Positions 19,430-28,666 of a stretch of 48,882 nucleotides of DNA are shown here, in pieces (positions within the stretch are counted from its first letter, which is position 1; every line of letters starts with the position of its first letter). The stretch is taken from positions 1 through 48,882 of the forward strand of contig JAJZQG010000030.1 of the NCBI GenBank assembly GCA_021847645.1, given 5' to 3'. Both the position numbers and the translations under genes were made by a program. The notes beneath the pieces are model-generated. The model saw only the letters and a program-made list of their open reading frames with translations. It did not search any database and was not told where the DNA came from. This DNA is from Myxococcales bacterium. Its GTDB lineage: Bacteria; Myxococcota_A; Polyangia; Polyangiales; Polyangiaceae.

Positions 19430-20542
19430 GTGGCGGAACGTATCGTGATCGGAATGAGCGGCGGTGTCGACTCGTCGGTCGCCGCCGCACGCCTCGTCGA
19501 CCAGGGCTTCGACGTCGTTGGGCTGACGCTTCACCTGTGGGATGAGCCGAGCCCCGGGTTGCACAGCCGATGCTGCGCGCCGGAGGACATCCGCGATGCC
19601 AAACGCGTCGCCGACCAGTTGGGCATTCCGCACTACACGATCGATCGGAGGGAGCTTTTCGCCCGGGAAGTCGTCGGGCCATTCGTGGCGGCCTATGTCG
19701 AAGGGCACACGCCGAGCCCTTGCAGCCACTGCAACGCTGCCATCAAGATGCCCGCCTTGTACCGGCTCGCCCGCCTGATGGGGGCGCGCCGCATCGCCAC
19801 CGGCCACTACGCTCGTGTCGTCCGCGACGCGCACGGCGTGCCCCGCATCGCGCGAGGACGCGACCCCGCCAAGGACCAGAGCTACTTCCTGTACGGCCTG
19901 CGCCCGGCCGAGCGCGAAGCGCTGCTGCTTCCGCTGGGCGATTGCCTCAAAGCCGATGTCCGCCGCGAAGCGCTCGAGCGTCGTCTCGTCGGCTCTTCCA
20001 AGGGCGAGAGCCAGGACCTGTGCATCGTGCCCGATGGCGACTACGCCTCGTTCGTCCAAGCGCGGGCCGGCGGCAGCCTGCGCCCCGGCAAGATTGTCGA
20101 TCGGCACGGACGCGTGCTGGGCGAGCACGCCGGCATCCACAGGTTCACCATCGGCCAGCGCAAAGGACTCGGTATCGCCGTCGGCAAGCCCGTCTTCGTC
20201 GCCCGCATCGACCCCCCGTCGGCCACCGTGGTCGTCGACGACGACGAGCAGGCTCTGCTCGCCAGCAGGGTCCTCGTCGAACGGCCGATGGTCTGCGGCG
20301 ACGTGCGCTTCCCGCTGCACGCGACCGTGCAGATCCGCTACCGGCACGCAGGCGCGCCGGCACGCCTGACGCTCGAGGGCGCTGTCTTGCAGATCGACTT
20401 CGACGCGCCGGTCCGCGCCGCCAGCCCTGGCCAGGTCGCGGTGGCCTATGACGGCGACGTCGTGGTTGCCGGGGGCTTGATCGGCCGGGTGCAGCCAGAT
20501 CATTGCGAGCAGGGGGATCGGGATGGCAACATGAGGGCATGA
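19430..20542 (+). CDS. mnmA: tRNA-specific 2-thiouridylase MnmA
   Basis: 370 residues. MnmA adds sulphur to U34 of Lys, Glu and Gln tRNAs using ATP and persulfide sulphur. The PP-loop is IGMSGGVDSSVAAA. The catalytic Cys lies in SPCSHCNAAIK, and the second in SQDLCIVPDGDY. ATGHYAR, KDQSYFLYGL and HRFTIGQRKGLGI are further family hallmarks. The GTG at 19430 is chosen because AGGAG sits at 19421-19425 and the family starts just before the PP-loop; the frame is open further upstream. The stop overlaps the next start (ATGA). Confidence 0.95.
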   Translation: MAERIVIGMSGGVDSSVAAARLVDQGFDVVGLTLHLWDEPSPGLHSRCCAPEDIRDAKRVADQLGIPHYTIDRRELFAREVVGPFVAAYVEGHTPSPCSHCNAAIKMPALYRLARLMGARRIATGHYARVVRDAHGVPRIARGRDPAKDQSYFLYGLRPAEREALLLPLGDCLKADVRREALERRLVGSSKGESQDLCIVPDGDYASFVQARAGGSLRPGKIVDRHGRVLGEHAGIHRFTIGQRKGLGIAVGKPVFVARIDPPSATVVVDDDEQALLASRVLVERPMVCGDVRFPLHATVQIRYRHAGAPARLTLEGAVLQIDFDAPVRAASPGQVAVAYDGDVVVAGGLIGRVQPDHCEQGDRDGNMRA

Positions 20543-21198
20543 GTCGCGCCGGGCGCACCGCCGCTTGGGGCCTGACCGTCATGCTGGCGGCCAGCGGCCC
20601 GGGGTGCGCCGTGGGCACCGGAGCGGGCGAGGTCAAGAGCGACCGCCTGTACCTCGCCAGCTGTTGGGACGGCCCGTTCGACCTGGGGCCCAGCTTCTTC
20701 GCCGGGGTTCCCTACCGCGAGTCGTTCCAAATCCGCATCCAGCGCGGCGACGACAACGAGGAGGTATCGGACGGCGTGTCGCTGCTAGTCAACGACGTCC
20801 AGACCATTCGCGGCGACAACGGTCTACCCAGCCTGCTCGGGATTCCGCTGGAGGTAGGCCTGCCGCCCGAGGTGACACCGCCCGGGGTTCCGATCACGCC
20901 CACCGACTCGCCCCCGCAGGTGTCGATGGCGATGTACCTGCACAACACGTGTTTCCAGACCAACTCGTCGCTGTATGCGGTCGACGGGGTCATCACGTTC
21001 GAGAGCTTGTTCAACGGCGACCCGAACGAAACCAACGCCGAGCAGAAGCTCACCTCCGCGGTATTCGATGTCGAGGTGGCCGATCCGCGGGACCAGCCGC
21101 CCCAGGGCGGTCCGGTACCCGACGCCCTCAAATCACGGGTGACCGGATGGTTCCGGTTCTACTTCGAGCGGGGGCAACCTGCACAGCCGTTCCCGTGA
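20539..21198 (+). CDS. predicted lipoprotein of unknown function
   Basis: 219 residues, not recognised. An N-terminal segment, GRTAAWGLTVMLAASGPGC, resembles a lipoprotein signal peptide, although Pro at -2 of the Cys is non-canonical. The body is acidic and beta-rich (LYLASCWDGPFDLGPSFFAGVPYRE, VDGVITFESLF), with no transmembrane helix. A conserved-looking Cys pair may form a disulfide in the periplasm. It is coupled to mnmA by a 4-base overlap, which suggests co-transcription rather than shared function. Confidence 0.7.
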   Translation: MSRAGRTAAWGLTVMLAASGPGCAVGTGAGEVKSDRLYLASCWDGPFDLGPSFFAGVPYRESFQIRIQRGDDNEEVSDGVSLLVNDVQTIRGDNGLPSLLGIPLEVGLPPEVTPPGVPITPTDSPPQVSMAMYLHNTCFQTNSSLYAVDGVITFESLFNGDPNETNAEQKLTSAVFDVEVADPRDQPPQGGPVPDALKSRVTGWFRFYFERGQPAQPFP

Positions 21199-21261
21199 TT
21201 CCATCGCTTTCCACGCCTTGCACGGGCATGGTCTGTCCGATAGGCTGAATCCCAGTACACA

Positions 21262-24200
21262 GTGATTGCCAAGCTTGCACACTTCGCGGCGGCGCGCGCG
21301 GCCGACGCCCTAGCTCCCGTTGAACGCGCGGGCCTTCGTGCGCTCGACGAGCGTATCGCTGCGCCGGACGCCCACGGCGTGCTGTTCGTGAGCGCCGCGG
21401 ATCATGCCACTGCGCTCGCCGTCGAGCGGCACGTGGCCCGCCGCGCCCGGGCCTCCGGTCGCCCCACCCTCTGCGCCGACCTGGCGATCGCCGACTCGTG
21501 TTGGTGCGAGCTCGCGACGCGCCTTGGCATCTCCGACCTGTCGTCCGATCCGGCCACGGCTGCCCGCCAGATCTCGGCGGTCGCGCAGCGCCACGTGCTC
21601 ACCATCCTCGGTGAAATCGACCGCGGCACCTGGGATCACGAGGTGCAACAGCTTCTGGTCCAGGCGCCCGGCTCGGTGCTGTGCCTCATCGTCAACGACC
21701 GCGAAGACACCGAGCCGCGGCTTGGCGACCGCGATCACGCGATCTTCGTCGACGGCCGCGCGCAGGACGACGCCGCCGCTTGGTGGAGCGGCGTCGTGCA
21801 GGACGCTGGCGAGCGCTTCACGGACCAGAGCGTGGGCGCTCTCGACACCTGGTGGCGATGGGCTGCGGGGCAGGTGGGAAAGTTGTCGTCGCCCTCGCTC
21901 GCATCGCTGAGCGCCGAGGCGGTTCGTGCCCTGTCCCGGCTGCACCTGGTGGCCCGCGCGTGGCCGCGCTCCAAGCTCGATCTGCTCGCCTCCGAGCAGG
22001 CCTGGCGCGAGCTTCTCGATCTGCAGTTGGTCGTCGACGAGCAGGGGTTCGTGCGCCCCGAGTGGGACACGGCGCCCGGCCAAGCTGCGCCCGACGACGT
22101 GCGCGCGGCGGCCCAGGCCCTCGACACCGCATTTGCCGACGATCCGTGGGCACGCGCGCGCGCCGGAAGGCTCCACGCCGGCGCGTCCGACTTCGAGCGC
22201 GCCGAGCAGTCCTTCGCCGCCGCGGTTGCGGCCGTGGAAAATGCTTCGCTCCGTCGCCAACTCTGGCACGGCTGGCTCGAGGCGCTGCGCACCGCTCCGC
22301 CGGCGTGGCGTGCCGACGCGTCCCTGCGGGCCGCGCACAACGCTCTGGAGCGCGACGACATCGACGTGGCCCTGCGCTTGTCCCAGCTGGCCGCGTCAGG
22401 CCCCGACGGTCCGTTCGAGTCCGTCTACCTAACGGCCCGGGCGCAGCTGGCGCGCGGGGATGTCGTCGCCGCTCGCGTGTCGTTCCAGCGGGCGATGCTC
22501 GCCGCGCGCAACGACGCCGAACGAGCCGCGGTCTTCGCCTATCAGGCGGAGGCCGCGTACGTCACCGGCGAGCTGGACGACGCCCACACCTTCGCTTCGC
22601 AGGCTCTCGACAGGGATCCGTCCGACGAGATTCGTCTGCATGCGCGCAACACGCTCGGCAAGATCCTGCTGGCCCGCTCCGATTGGGACGGGGCGGACGC
22701 ACATTTCGCCGCGGACGAGTACGACGCGGCCTGTGTCGGTGCGGACATGGCGCGTGTGCGCGCGCGTGTGAACCGCGCGATCGCGCTTCTGTCCAAGGGC
22801 CGCGCCGAGCCGGCCAGAGCCATGCTCGACGGCGTGCTCGTCGAAGCCGAAGGCCGGCGGGACCTTCGCGCGATGGCGTTCGCGCTCTCGAACCTCGCGG
22901 TCCTGGCCCTGGATCGTCACGACTACACCGAGGCGCTGGCCTTGTCGGAGCGCGCGATCGACGTGCGCCGTCGCGTAGGCGATCGGGTGGGCTTGGCCCG
23001 TGTCATCACCAACCTCGCGGAGCTGCGTCTGCGGCTCGGCTTGGTGCAAGAGGCCGAGCAGGCTCTGGCGTTCGGCAGGCAATCGCTGGGCGCTGCCATG
23101 CCGCCGACCCGCGCGGCTCATTTCGCCCTGGTTTCCGCTCGCGTGCATCTGGCCCGCGGAGAGACTCTCGACGCGGCCAGGGAGCTGGCCGCGGCCATCG
23201 CCGATGGCGGTGGCTCCAGCGACGGCGCGATGCTTGGCGAGTGCTACCGCGTCGCGGCCAGGATTGCCCTGGAAGACGGCGATGTCCCCCGCATGGCCAG
23301 GGAGCTGGCGTTGGCGTCGAGCCGGACCGACTCGCCCTTTGCGCGAGCCGAGGTGGCTCTGCTCTACGCGCTGCACGCCCAGGCCAGGGGAGACGACGCG
23401 CAGGAGCCGCTGGACGCCGCCCACTCGTTGGTGCGCGAGACGGGCGACGAGGACCTGATGCGAGAATGGCACGTGCTGGCAGCGGACATCTCGCGGATCG
23501 AGGGTGACCTGACCGACGCACGCCACCACGTCGAGGCCGCCGAGCGCCTGCGCGATCGCGTGGCCGATTCGCTCCCCGCCTCGCTGCGCGCCGGATACCT
23601 CGCCAGACGCGAGCTGGCGCGCATCCAGAATGTTCGCTCGGCCGTCGAGCGAGCCGAGCTCGCAACCGGCGGTTGCATCGTCGAGCCGCCCCCGTCCTCC
23701 CAGCGCGCGGCCGAACACACCCCGTCCATCGGCTTCATTGGCTCCCATCCCTCGGTGCAGCGCCTGCTGTCGGCCGTGCGCAAGGTGGCGCGGACACGCG
23801 CTCCGGTGCTCATCCGCGGAGAGAGCGGCACCGGCAAGGAGCTGGTGGCCGAGGCGCTTCACCGCTTGAGCGATCGGCGTCGCGGCCCGCTGGTCAAGGT
23901 CAACTGCGCCGCTTTGGTGGAAACGCTCCTGCTCTCCGAGCTGTTCGGCCACGAAAAGGGCTCGTTCACCGGAGCCGCCGCACGCAGGCGCGGCCGTTTC
24001 GAGCTCGCCGACGGCGGCACGTTGTTCCTCGACGAGATCGGCGACATCTCGCCGCGCACGCAGGTCGCGCTGCTGCGCGTGCTCCAAGACCAGACCTTCG
24101 AGCGCGTCGGTGGCAGCGTCACGCTCCATGCCGACGTGCGCATCGTGTGCGCGACCAACCGGGATCTCAAAGCGCTCGTGGCCCAGGGCACCTTCCGGGA

Positions 24201-24792
24201 AGACCTGTACTACAGGCTCTGCGGTGTCACCCTCGAGATCCCCGCGCTGCGCATGCGCGCCGACGACATCGCCGACATTGCCGATCACCTGCTGCAGGTC
24301 GTCGCCGCCGAGCGCAAGGAACCTCCCAAGCGCTTGTCGGAAGGCGCCCTGCAAGTGCTCCAGCGCCACAGCTGGCCCGGCAACGTCCGCGAGCTCGACA
24401 ACGTGCTGCGCGCCGCCAGCCTGTTCTGCGACTCGCCGGAGATCGACCCCGCCACGATCGTCGAGCACTTGCATCCCGCCGGTGAATCGGCGCCTGCGCT
24501 CGACGATCCCCAGTGCAGCGGACCGGCGTCCTGTCCCTCCCTTCCCCAGGCTGGTTGCACCAACGCGGCAGGCGGCGATCCCTCCACGGTCGCCTACGAT
24601 GAGATTCGCGCTCGCGGAGCCAGCCTCAGCGACCTCAAGCGCCAGATCGAACACGATTGCATCCAGCGTGCGCTCCAGGAGACTGGCGGCAACATCACCC
24701 GGGCCGCAAGCTTGCTCGGAATGAAGCGGCCTCGTCTCTCCCAGCTCGTCAAGCAGTACGGCCTCCTCGAGAGCACCTCGGAGGAATTGTAG
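21262..24792 (+). CDS. TPR-containing sigma-54-dependent transcriptional activator
   Basis: 1176 residues, with a GTG start. Residues 30-250 are an unrecognised alpha/beta region. Residues 280-800 are TPR-like helical repeats, for example NLAVLALDRHDYTEALALSERAI. The AAA+ domain starts near 830: Walker A GESGTGKE near 851, sigma-54 contact loop GSFTGA near 900 (commonly GAFTGA), Walker B GGTLFLDEIGDIS, and the sensor/Arg-finger region CATNRDLKALV. The last 60 residues are a Fis-type helix-turn-helix (NITRAASLLGMKRPRLSQLV). It should activate RpoN promoters, probably in response to a ligand or protein bound by the TPR region, since no receiver domain is present. Two bases separate it from the next gene. 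Confidence 0.9.
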   Translation: MIAKLAHFAAARAADALAPVERAGLRALDERIAAPDAHGVLFVSAADHATALAVERHVARRARASGRPTLCADLAIADSCWCELATRLGISDLSSDPATAARQISAVAQRHVLTILGEIDRGTWDHEVQQLLVQAPGSVLCLIVNDREDTEPRLGDRDHAIFVDGRAQDDAAAWWSGVVQDAGERFTDQSVGALDTWWRWAAGQVGKLSSPSLASLSAEAVRALSRLHLVARAWPRSKLDLLASEQAWRELLDLQLVVDEQGFVRPEWDTAPGQAAPDDVRAAAQALDTAFADDPWARARAGRLHAGASDFERAEQSFAAAVAAVENASLRRQLWHGWLEALRTAPPAWRADASLRAAHNALERDDIDVALRLSQLAASGPDGPFESVYLTARAQLARGDVVAARVSFQRAMLAARNDAERAAVFAYQAEAAYVTGELDDAHTFASQALDRDPSDEIRLHARNTLGKILLARSDWDGADAHFAADEYDAACVGADMARVRARVNRAIALLSKGRAEPARAMLDGVLVEAEGRRDLRAMAFALSNLAVLALDRHDYTEALALSERAIDVRRRVGDRVGLARVITNLAELRLRLGLVQEAEQALAFGRQSLGAAMPPTRAAHFALVSARVHLARGETLDAARELAAAIADGGGSSDGAMLGECYRVAARIALEDGDVPRMARELALASSRTDSPFARAEVALLYALHAQARGDDAQEPLDAAHSLVRETGDEDLMREWHVLAADISRIEGDLTDARHHVEAAERLRDRVADSLPASLRAGYLARRELARIQNVRSAVERAELATGGCIVEPPPSSQRAAEHTPSIGFIGSHPSVQRLLSAVRKVARTRAPVLIRGESGTGKELVAEALHRLSDRRRGPLVKVNCAALVETLLLSELFGHEKGSFTGAAARRRGRFELADGGTLFLDEIGDISPRTQVALLRVLQDQTFERVGGSVTLHADVRIVCATNRDLKALVAQGTFREDLYYRLCGVTLEIPALRMRADDIADIADHLLQVVAAERKEPPKRLSEGALQVLQRHSWPGNVRELDNVLRAASLFCDSPEIDPATIVEHLHPAGESAPALDDPQCSGPASCPSLPQAGCTNAAGGDPSTVAYDEIRARGASLSDLKRQIEHDCIQRALQETGGNITRAASLLGMKRPRLSQLVKQYGLLESTSEEL

Positions 24793-24794
24793 CC

Positions 24795-25151
24795 ATGGCA
24801 ACACGAATTCTCCCCCTCGCGCTGCTCACCCTGGCCCTCGGCGCGTCCGCCTGCGCCCTGCAGCCGCTCGATCCCGGCGAGGATCCCGCCGGCGAGCAGT
24901 CCACCACCTTGACCACCACCGCTTCGTCGGATTCACCCGGCTCCGTCACCGCGCCTACCACCGTGCGCACGCCGCCGATCCTCACCGCGACCGATGGCCG
25001 CGGCGGGTTGAGCACGACCGACCTCCGCACCTCGGCCCAGAGTCCGGACAAGCCCCAGCCCGATCCCTGGAACGGAAGCACTTCGGAGTCCGCCAACGGC
25101 TCCTCAGCGACGCCCACCACCCCCGCGGCCGGCTCCCTGCCCACCAAGTAG
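24795..25151 (+). CDS. small Thr/Ser/Pro-rich lipoprotein
   Basis: 118 residues. MATRILPLALLTLALGASAC is a typical lipoprotein signal (lipobox ASAC). The mature part is low in complexity and rich in Thr, Ser, Pro and Gly, so it is probably a disordered tether or spacer without a catalytic domain. It starts 2 bases after the sigma-54 activator stop and 45 bases before the histidine kinase, so it is probably in the same transcript. Function unknown. Confidence 0.7.
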   Translation: MATRILPLALLTLALGASACALQPLDPGEDPAGEQSTTLTTTASSDSPGSVTAPTTVRTPPILTATDGRGGLSTTDLRTSAQSPDKPQPDPWNGSTSESANGSSATPTTPAAGSLPTK

Positions 25152-25195
25152 CGCTTCGCGCCCCTCCCCGCACACCCTGAGCTACGATCCGCGCG

Positions 25196-27343
25196 ATGGA
25201 CCTTCGCACGCGCACGACCCTCCTGTGCGCCGCGTTCGCGATCGCGATCACGGTGTCGATCCTGCTCCGCTCCCGCAAGAGCCGCGCTCACTACCTGCTG
25301 GCGGCGTTCGCCGGCACCATGGCCCTCTGGTACTCCGCACAGTGGCTCTCGCGGTTCTTCCAAGCGGTCATCTGGTATCGGTTCACCGCCGTCCTGGCGG
25401 TCCTGCTGCCCCAGTTCGCTCTCCACCTGTTCGCCGCCATCGTGCCACATCCCCCGGGCGAGCGATCCCGGCTGCTGCGCGTCGCCACGATCATCGGTGT
25501 GCCGATGCTCGTGCTCGCAGTCAGCCACTACCAACAGATAGGACTCGTTCGCGGCGCCATCTTCCTGTACGTCTTCGGCCTGGTCGCCGCCGGCCTCGTG
25601 TCGCTCGCAGCGCAGGGACGCCGCAGCACCTCTCGCGCGGTCCGCGAACGTGTGCGCTTGCTGGTCCTGGTCGGCGCGTTCGCGCTGGCCTTCAGCATCG
25701 GCGACTTCATCTGGTTCATCGGCGCCGAGATCCCGCCGGTCGGAGCCGTGCTGTCCGTCGTGTTCCTCTTCGCTCTGGCCGAGTCCATGCAGCGCGAGCG
25801 GTTGATCGACCTGTACGAGATGGTCGGCCGTCTGGTGGTTTCGACCGCCTTAGCCTTCTGCCTGGCGGGCATCTTCTACGTCTTCGTGACCTGGGTCGGC
25901 TTCGACACCATGTACTTGAACGCGGTGCTCGCCGCCATCGCCATCCTCGTGCTGTTCGAGCCCCTGCGCGCGGGTGTCGAGGACCGCATCCATCTCATCC
26001 TCTTCCGCCAGCGCCGTGAGCTCGAAGCCGCCGTTCGCAAGGCCGAGCAGCGCCTCGTTCACACCCTCGAGGTCGAGGCCATGGGCGAGGTCGTCGTCGA
26101 CACCCTCGAGTCCAGTCGACGCGCCACCGCGGCCGCCCTGTATCTGCTGCATCCCGACGGCAACGAGCTGTCGCTGACCCGGAGCTTCGGCGCGGCCTTT
26201 GCCGATCGATTGGAGGTCGGCACCGCGCGGCCGTTGCTGCAGCGTCTGGAGAGCTCGGCCACGGTCGTGCTCGACGACATCGCCCGCGAGTCTGCCGATG
26301 CGCGGGCACAAGGCGCGGCGGGCACCAGTCTCGAAGCGCTGCTGGCGGCGGCCAGACTCCTGGGGCCTGTCGCTGGCAGCGGCGTGGTCGCCGGCATCCG
26401 CGCCAGCGGCGGCGAGGTCGTCGGCCTGCTGCTGGTGCACGACGAGCGCGTGCGCGACGCCTTCAGCCTGGAGGAGGTCCAGATCCTCGAGCGGCTCGCC
26501 GCGCTGGCGTCGGTGGTCGTGGAGAACTCCCGCGCCTACGCGCGGATGAAGGAGCGCGATCGCCTCGCGGCCTTGGGCCAGATGGCAGCGGGTCTTGCCC
26601 ACGAGATCAAAAACCCCCTGGGTTCGATCAAGGGCGCCGCGCAGCTGCTGGTCGATTCCGAAACCGACGCGCCGGGCCTGCCCCCCGGCTCTCGCGACTT
26701 CCTCGAGATCATCATCGAAGAGGTCAATCGCCTCGATCGCGTGGTGGGCTCGGTCCTGGACTACGCCAGGCCGCGCAAGGGCAATCCCTCCCCCGTCGAC
26801 GTCGCCGCCGTGGTGCATCGCACCTTGCAGATCCTCAGCTCCTCGAGTCCCGAGGCCGTCAGGATCGAGGTCGTCGAGCAACCGGACCTGCCGTTCGTGC
26901 GCATCGACGCCGAGCAGCTGCGGCAGGTGCTCATGAACATCTTCCAGAACGCCCTGCAGGCCATGGGCAACCGCGGCACGCTGACCATCTCGACCAGAAC
27001 CCGGGCGCACGCGTCGGCCGGCTGGGCCGGCGAAAGCGCGAGGAACGACGGGGCTTGGGTCGAGATCGCGGTTCGCGACACGGGGCCCGGCATCTCGGCT
27101 CCCACGCTCAAGAACCTGTTCGTGCCGTTCTTCTCGACCAAGAGCACGGGAACCGGTCTTGGCCTCGCGATCTCCCAACGGCTGGCGCAAGAGGCCGGCG
27201 GTGTCATCGAAGTCTCGTCGCAAGAGGGCGCCGGCTCTACCTTCACCGTCGTGCTCCCTGCGTCCTCCGGTCCCGCCGATCCGACGCTTGTCCCCGGCTC
27301 CAGCCAACGCCCCCCCCGGCTCGAGCCCCTCGCCCGCTCGTGA
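25196..27343 (+). CDS. membrane histidine kinase with GAF domain
   Basis: 715 residues. Residues 1-255 contain about 7-8 hydrophobic helices (MASE/7TM-type sensor region). A coiled linker precedes a GAF-like domain (about 290-440). The H-box LAHEIKNPLGSIKGAAQLL is near 467 with the phosphorylated His. The catalytic ATPase domain follows: N-box NIFQNALQAM, G1 DTGPGIS, F-box PFFSTK, G2 GTGLGLAISQRL. This resembles NtrB/PilS-type kinases, which fits the sigma-54 activator upstream, although that activator lacks a receiver. No cognate response regulator is adjacent. The ATG at 25196 is the natural start. Confidence 0.92.
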   Translation: MDLRTRTTLLCAAFAIAITVSILLRSRKSRAHYLLAAFAGTMALWYSAQWLSRFFQAVIWYRFTAVLAVLLPQFALHLFAAIVPHPPGERSRLLRVATIIGVPMLVLAVSHYQQIGLVRGAIFLYVFGLVAAGLVSLAAQGRRSTSRAVRERVRLLVLVGAFALAFSIGDFIWFIGAEIPPVGAVLSVVFLFALAESMQRERLIDLYEMVGRLVVSTALAFCLAGIFYVFVTWVGFDTMYLNAVLAAIAILVLFEPLRAGVEDRIHLILFRQRRELEAAVRKAEQRLVHTLEVEAMGEVVVDTLESSRRATAAALYLLHPDGNELSLTRSFGAAFADRLEVGTARPLLQRLESSATVVLDDIARESADARAQGAAGTSLEALLAAARLLGPVAGSGVVAGIRASGGEVVGLLLVHDERVRDAFSLEEVQILERLAALASVVVENSRAYARMKERDRLAALGQMAAGLAHEIKNPLGSIKGAAQLLVDSETDAPGLPPGSRDFLEIIIEEVNRLDRVVGSVLDYARPRKGNPSPVDVAAVVHRTLQILSSSSPEAVRIEVVEQPDLPFVRIDAEQLRQVLMNIFQNALQAMGNRGTLTISTRTRAHASAGWAGESARNDGAWVEIAVRDTGPGISAPTLKNLFVPFFSTKSTGTGLGLAISQRLAQEAGGVIEVSSQEGAGSTFTVVLPASSGPADPTLVPGSSQRPPRLEPLARS

Positions 27344-27448
27344 TTTTTCGTCCCGGGTTGCCCGCACCCCCCGCGAGCAGCGGACTTTCCTCGTCCCCCG
27401 CAGCGATTTCGCGGCGGGCCCAAGACGCATGCGATAACATCCACGCAC

Positions 27449-27478
27449 TTGACCCGTATCGAACGCACGAACTAAAGT
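27449..27478 (+). promoter_or_regulatory. possible sigma-70-like promoter of the FHA gene
   Basis: TTGACC (27449-27454) and TAAAGT (27473-27478) are separated by 18 bases and lie 42 bases before the ATG at 27521. The matches to consensus are 5/6 and 4/6, unusual for a GC-rich genome. Not tested. Confidence 0.4.
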
Positions 27479-27520
27479 TTCCCTTGCTCACACTATCCTG
27501 AGTTCCCGATCGGCATCACG

Positions 27521-28492
27521 ATGCCCGACAACCCTGTCTCCAAGGCCTCGAACGGGCCCCCAACCGCCGGCCAACCTCGCGCGCTCGCGCTGCGTTTCAT
27601 CTCCGGCAAGTACCAGGGCGGGGAGTTTCCCCTCATCCAGGGCAGGGACATCCACATCGGCCGCTCCAACGACCTCGACATGGTCCTCGCCGAGGACATG
27701 GTCTCGCGACGTCACGCCCGCATCCTCTACCAGACCGACGAGATCATCATCGAAGACCTGGCCTCCACCAACGGCACCTTCGTCAACGGCGAGAAGATCA
27801 AGAAGGCCAAGCTGCGCGAGGGAGACCGCGTCCTGATCGGTACCAGTATCCTGAAGGTCGTCGTCTCCGAAGGCGTGCGTCGCACCACCAAGGAAGAAGC
27901 GCGGCGCGACATGGAAATCGTCGCGGCCCACCGTCGCACTTCCCAGGTCCGCACCATGGCCGGATCCATCGAGGAGATCCCGCTGCCCGACCTGCTGCAG
28001 CTACTCGGCACCTCCAAGAAAAGCGGCGTGCTCGTCATCCGCACCGAAGACGACATCGGCCGCATCTACCTTCGTCGAGGTGGCATCTACTTCGCGAGCA
28101 TCAATGACCTCGACGAGATTCCGCCCTTCAAGTCGGTCTTTCGCATGCTCACGTGGCAGGCTGGCACCTTCGACCTCGAGCCCCCGGACGAGCGCGAGTT
28201 CGCCAACGCCATGGATATGTCCGTGCAGGCCGTCCTCATGGAGGGTCTGCGGCAGATGGACGAGCTCAACCAGATCAAAGACCAGCTCCCCAAGCTCACC
28301 GACCGGCTGCGTCTCGACCTTCCGTTGCGCCCCCAGCTGCGCGATCTGAGCCCGCAAGAGCTCGACGTCGTGCAGCTCGTCCACAACTTCGGCTACCTCG
28401 AGCAAGTGCTCAATCGAAGCGCCGTCTCCGATCTCGACACGGCCCAGGCCGTCCTCAAGCTCATGCGCAACGGCTACCTTCGCATCGACTGA
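27521..28492 (+). CDS. FHA-DUF4388 signalling protein
   Basis: 323 residues. The FHA domain (about 24-115) shows HIGRSNDLDMVL, VSRRHARI and LASTNGTFVNGEKI, the residues that bind phosphothreonine. A DUF4388 domain follows (about 145-245): GSIEEIPLPDLLQLLGTSKK then SGVLVIRTEDDIGRIYLRRG. The C-terminal 70 residues are helical (LDVVQLVHNFGYLEQVLNRS) and may be a winged-helix-like effector. FHA proteins read phosphorylation by Ser/Thr kinases; one such kinase is at 29690. It shares DUF4388 with the receiver protein at 17077, suggesting a local signalling theme. Confidence 0.88.
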   Translation: MPDNPVSKASNGPPTAGQPRALALRFISGKYQGGEFPLIQGRDIHIGRSNDLDMVLAEDMVSRRHARILYQTDEIIIEDLASTNGTFVNGEKIKKAKLREGDRVLIGTSILKVVVSEGVRRTTKEEARRDMEIVAAHRRTSQVRTMAGSIEEIPLPDLLQLLGTSKKSGVLVIRTEDDIGRIYLRRGGIYFASINDLDEIPPFKSVFRMLTWQAGTFDLEPPDEREFANAMDMSVQAVLMEGLRQMDELNQIKDQLPKLTDRLRLDLPLRPQLRDLSPQELDVVQLVHNFGYLEQVLNRSAVSDLDTAQAVLKLMRNGYLRID

Positions 28493-28666
28493 CCTCGCCG
28501 GCAGCCGCCGTACTCCAACGACCCCACGTCGTCTCCAAGCGTTCACCGCGCGATCCTCACCCGTGCCCGGCTCTGCGTGCTTTGCGCGAAGGCGCCCGCC
28601 TTTCCTGAGACGAGCCGCCCCCGCGCCGTGATACACCTTGGATGAGCTCGCTCAGGAGGTGCTGCC

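Noticed and set aside
22429..24804. 791-codon minus-strand frame
   Set aside because: Antisense to the sigma-54 activator, which has intact motifs; the antisense frame has none.
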